Part shown: in pieces, positions 4,687 to 5,613 of the stretch
Numbering within the stretch: the stretch's first letter is position 1
Layout of the letters: the number at the start of each line of letters is the position of its first letter
NCBI GenBank assembly: GCA_964651315.1
Contig: CAZYXO010000063.1
Coordinates: forward strand, 1-5,613
Source of the DNA: CAZYXO01 sp964651315
Lineage (GTDB): Bacteria > Bacillota_I > Bacilli_A > RF39 > UBA660
Length of the DNA stretch: 5,613 nt
Direction of reading: 5' to 3'
Notes under the pieces: model-generated
What the model was told of the DNA's origin: nothing
The model's database searches: none
What the model saw: the letters and a program-made list of their open reading frames with translations, nothing else
Made by a program: the position numbers and the translations under genes

Positions 4687-5613
4687 AGGAATTAATAGTT
4701 GTTGGCCAATTGATAGCAAACTGGTTGATAAATTGTTTAAACTTTGTAATTCACTAACCGTTGTATTAAATTTTCTTGCTATAGAATATAAATTATCATC
4801 TTTTACAACAGTATATGTTTCGTAATCTATATCATCATTAGTAGGAATAATTAATTTTTGACCAATACTTAATGTATTACTAGTTAAATTATTTGCTCTT
4901 TTTAATTCATCTACAGTAATATTATATTTTCTCGCAATTGCATATAAATTGTCACCACTTTTTACAATATATTCATTTCCAGATATTTCTTCATCTTCAT
5001 TAATTTTTAAAATTTGACCAATACTTAATGTATTACTAGTTAAATTATTTAAATCTTTTAATTTAGCAACAGTTGTATTAAATTTATTAGCAATAGAATA
5101 TAAACTGTCACCTTTTTTTACGGTATAAACATCTTCAACTATTGTTTCTTCCATTCCTGGTATTTTTAAAGTTGTGCCAATAGTTAATAAGTTACTAGTT
5201 AAATTATTTAATTCTTTTATTTCATTAACTGATGTATTAAATTTTCTGGCAATTGAGTATAAACTGTCACCTTTAACTACTGTGTATAAGCCACTATCTT
5301 CTGGTGCAATATATGGAACACCGATATAACCAGCTAGTGCTCTTACTACTGCTTCGGCATAATCACGATAATTATTTTTAAGTTGCGTTACATCATCATT
5401 AGGACTATCTAAAAAACCATATTCCATCAAGATTGTTTCATTGTTTGGTGTATCTCGCATTATAAAATAATAATCTTGTGATGGGTTACTTGGTAATCTT
5501 CTTTGATAATATTTTCTAACATTTTGATCTGTTTTAGCAAGTTCTGTTGCAATACGTTGCGATAAATTGGAATTATTTCGTAAAGCATAAATTATTTCAG
5601 CGCCATCGCCACC
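4678..5613 (-). CDS. N-acetylmuramoyl-L-alanine amidase (Amidase_3 type) with four LysM repeats, 5' end missing
   Basis: The reading frame is open to the right edge, so the ATG at 5460 is internal and the true start lies beyond the window; 312 residues are visible. The visible part begins GGDGAEIIYAL, the stretch that follows the zinc-binding His loop in Amidase_3 enzymes. It continues to YFIMRDT and LMEYGFLDS, which contains the catalytic Glu (residue 64 of the visible part, codon 5424-5422), and ends at about residue 100 with ALAGYIGVPY. These enzymes cleave the bond between muramic acid and L-alanine in peptidoglycan. Four LysM domains follow at about 109-152, 163-204, 215-257 and 267-309, joined by short acidic linkers; LysM binds N-acetylglucosamine-containing glycan. 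The third and fourth linkers run close to 10 residues. Export is expected, but any signal peptide would be off the window. The gene converges on cwlJ with the HNH gene between, which fits a spore or cell-wall remodelling neighbourhood. Confidence 0.9.
   Translation of the reverse strand, partial: GGDGAEIIYALRNNSNLSQRIATELAKTDQNVRKYYQRRLPSNPSQDYYFIMRDTPNNETILMEYGFLDSPNDDVTQLKNNYRDYAEAVVRALAGYIGVPYIAPEDSGLYTVVKGDSLYSIARKFNTSVNEIKELNNLTSNLLTIGTTLKIPGMEETIVEDVYTVKKGDSLYSIANKFNTTVAKLKDLNNLTSNTLSIGQILKINEDEEISGNEYIVKSGDNLYAIARKYNITVDELKRANNLTSNTLSIGQKLIIPTNDDIDYETYTVVKDDNLYSIARKFNTTVSELQSLNNLSTSLLSIGQQLLIPKK
4687..5289 (-). repeat. Tandem LysM-coding repeats (four units)
   Basis: There are four units at about 5289-5158, 5127-5002, 4971-4843 and 4815-4687, spaced 54, 52 and 52 codons apart. 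Each has the pattern YxV...DxLYxIARKFN...L..LNNL.....SIGQ.L.I. Units 2 and 3 share a perfect 38-base stretch (4857-4894 and 5013-5050), and unit 1 shares 18 of those bases at 5192-5209. Unit 4 is the most diverged and has DDN where units 1 and 2 have GDS and unit 3 has GDN. Confidence 0.9.

Noticed and set aside
4687..5289. CRISPR array suggested by regular repeats
   Set aside because: The periodic similarity is in-frame LysM coding sequence with degenerate units, not identical repeats with unique spacers.
4678..5460. Amidase gene starting at the ATG at 5460
   Set aside because: The frame stays open to 5613 and the upstream codons give recognisable Amidase_3 sequence, so this Met is internal and the gene is cut by the window edge.

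Overview
The window is very AT-rich (roughly three quarters A+T by eye, not counted), uses TAA at all four stop codons and TGG for Trp, has AGGTG-type ribosome binding sites, and carries a near full-length CwlJ-type spore cortex hydrolase. This points to a spore-forming, low-GC member of the Firmicutes (Bacilli-like, possibly an uncultured gut lineage). The species cannot be named from this sequence.

Layout from left to right. (1) Positions 1-169 have no protein gene. The minus strand holds a tRNA-Trp(CCA) whose 5' half is well preserved and whose 3' half is degenerate, with an intact-looking extended -10 promoter before it. Divergent to it is the promoter of the next gene. (2) 170-2512 (+) encodes a complete 780-residue P-type cation ATPase of the CtpE/Exp7-like type. 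(3) 37 bases later, 2550-2972 (+) encodes a CwlJ-like germination hydrolase. Its ribosome binding site and start codon are buried in a 16-bp hairpin. (4) A strong bidirectional terminator follows (2971-3006). (5) 3013-4608 (-) encodes a 531-residue protein that joins an N-terminal HNH nuclease domain to a DGQHR/ParB-like domain; its architecture suggests DNA restriction or defence. (6) A second terminator lies at 4659-4686. (7) 4678-5613 (-) is the 3' part of a cell-wall amidase with four C-terminal LysM repeats; its 5' end is outside the window.

How it fits together. The ATPase and cwlJ form a likely co-directional unit. The amidase converges on it, so two peptidoglycan hydrolases face each other. 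The HNH gene sits between them with its own promoter, ribosome binding site and terminator, and is bounded by an 18-bp perfect direct repeat that overlaps both terminators. Removing one repeat copy and the gene would leave cwlJ and the amidase converging on one shared terminator. The simplest reading is that a one-gene, defence-like cassette was inserted between two core spore or cell-wall genes.

The most interesting points are the HNH-DGQHR fusion protein, the repeat-bounded cassette, the hairpin over the cwlJ start, and the half-preserved tRNA-Trp with its promoter.
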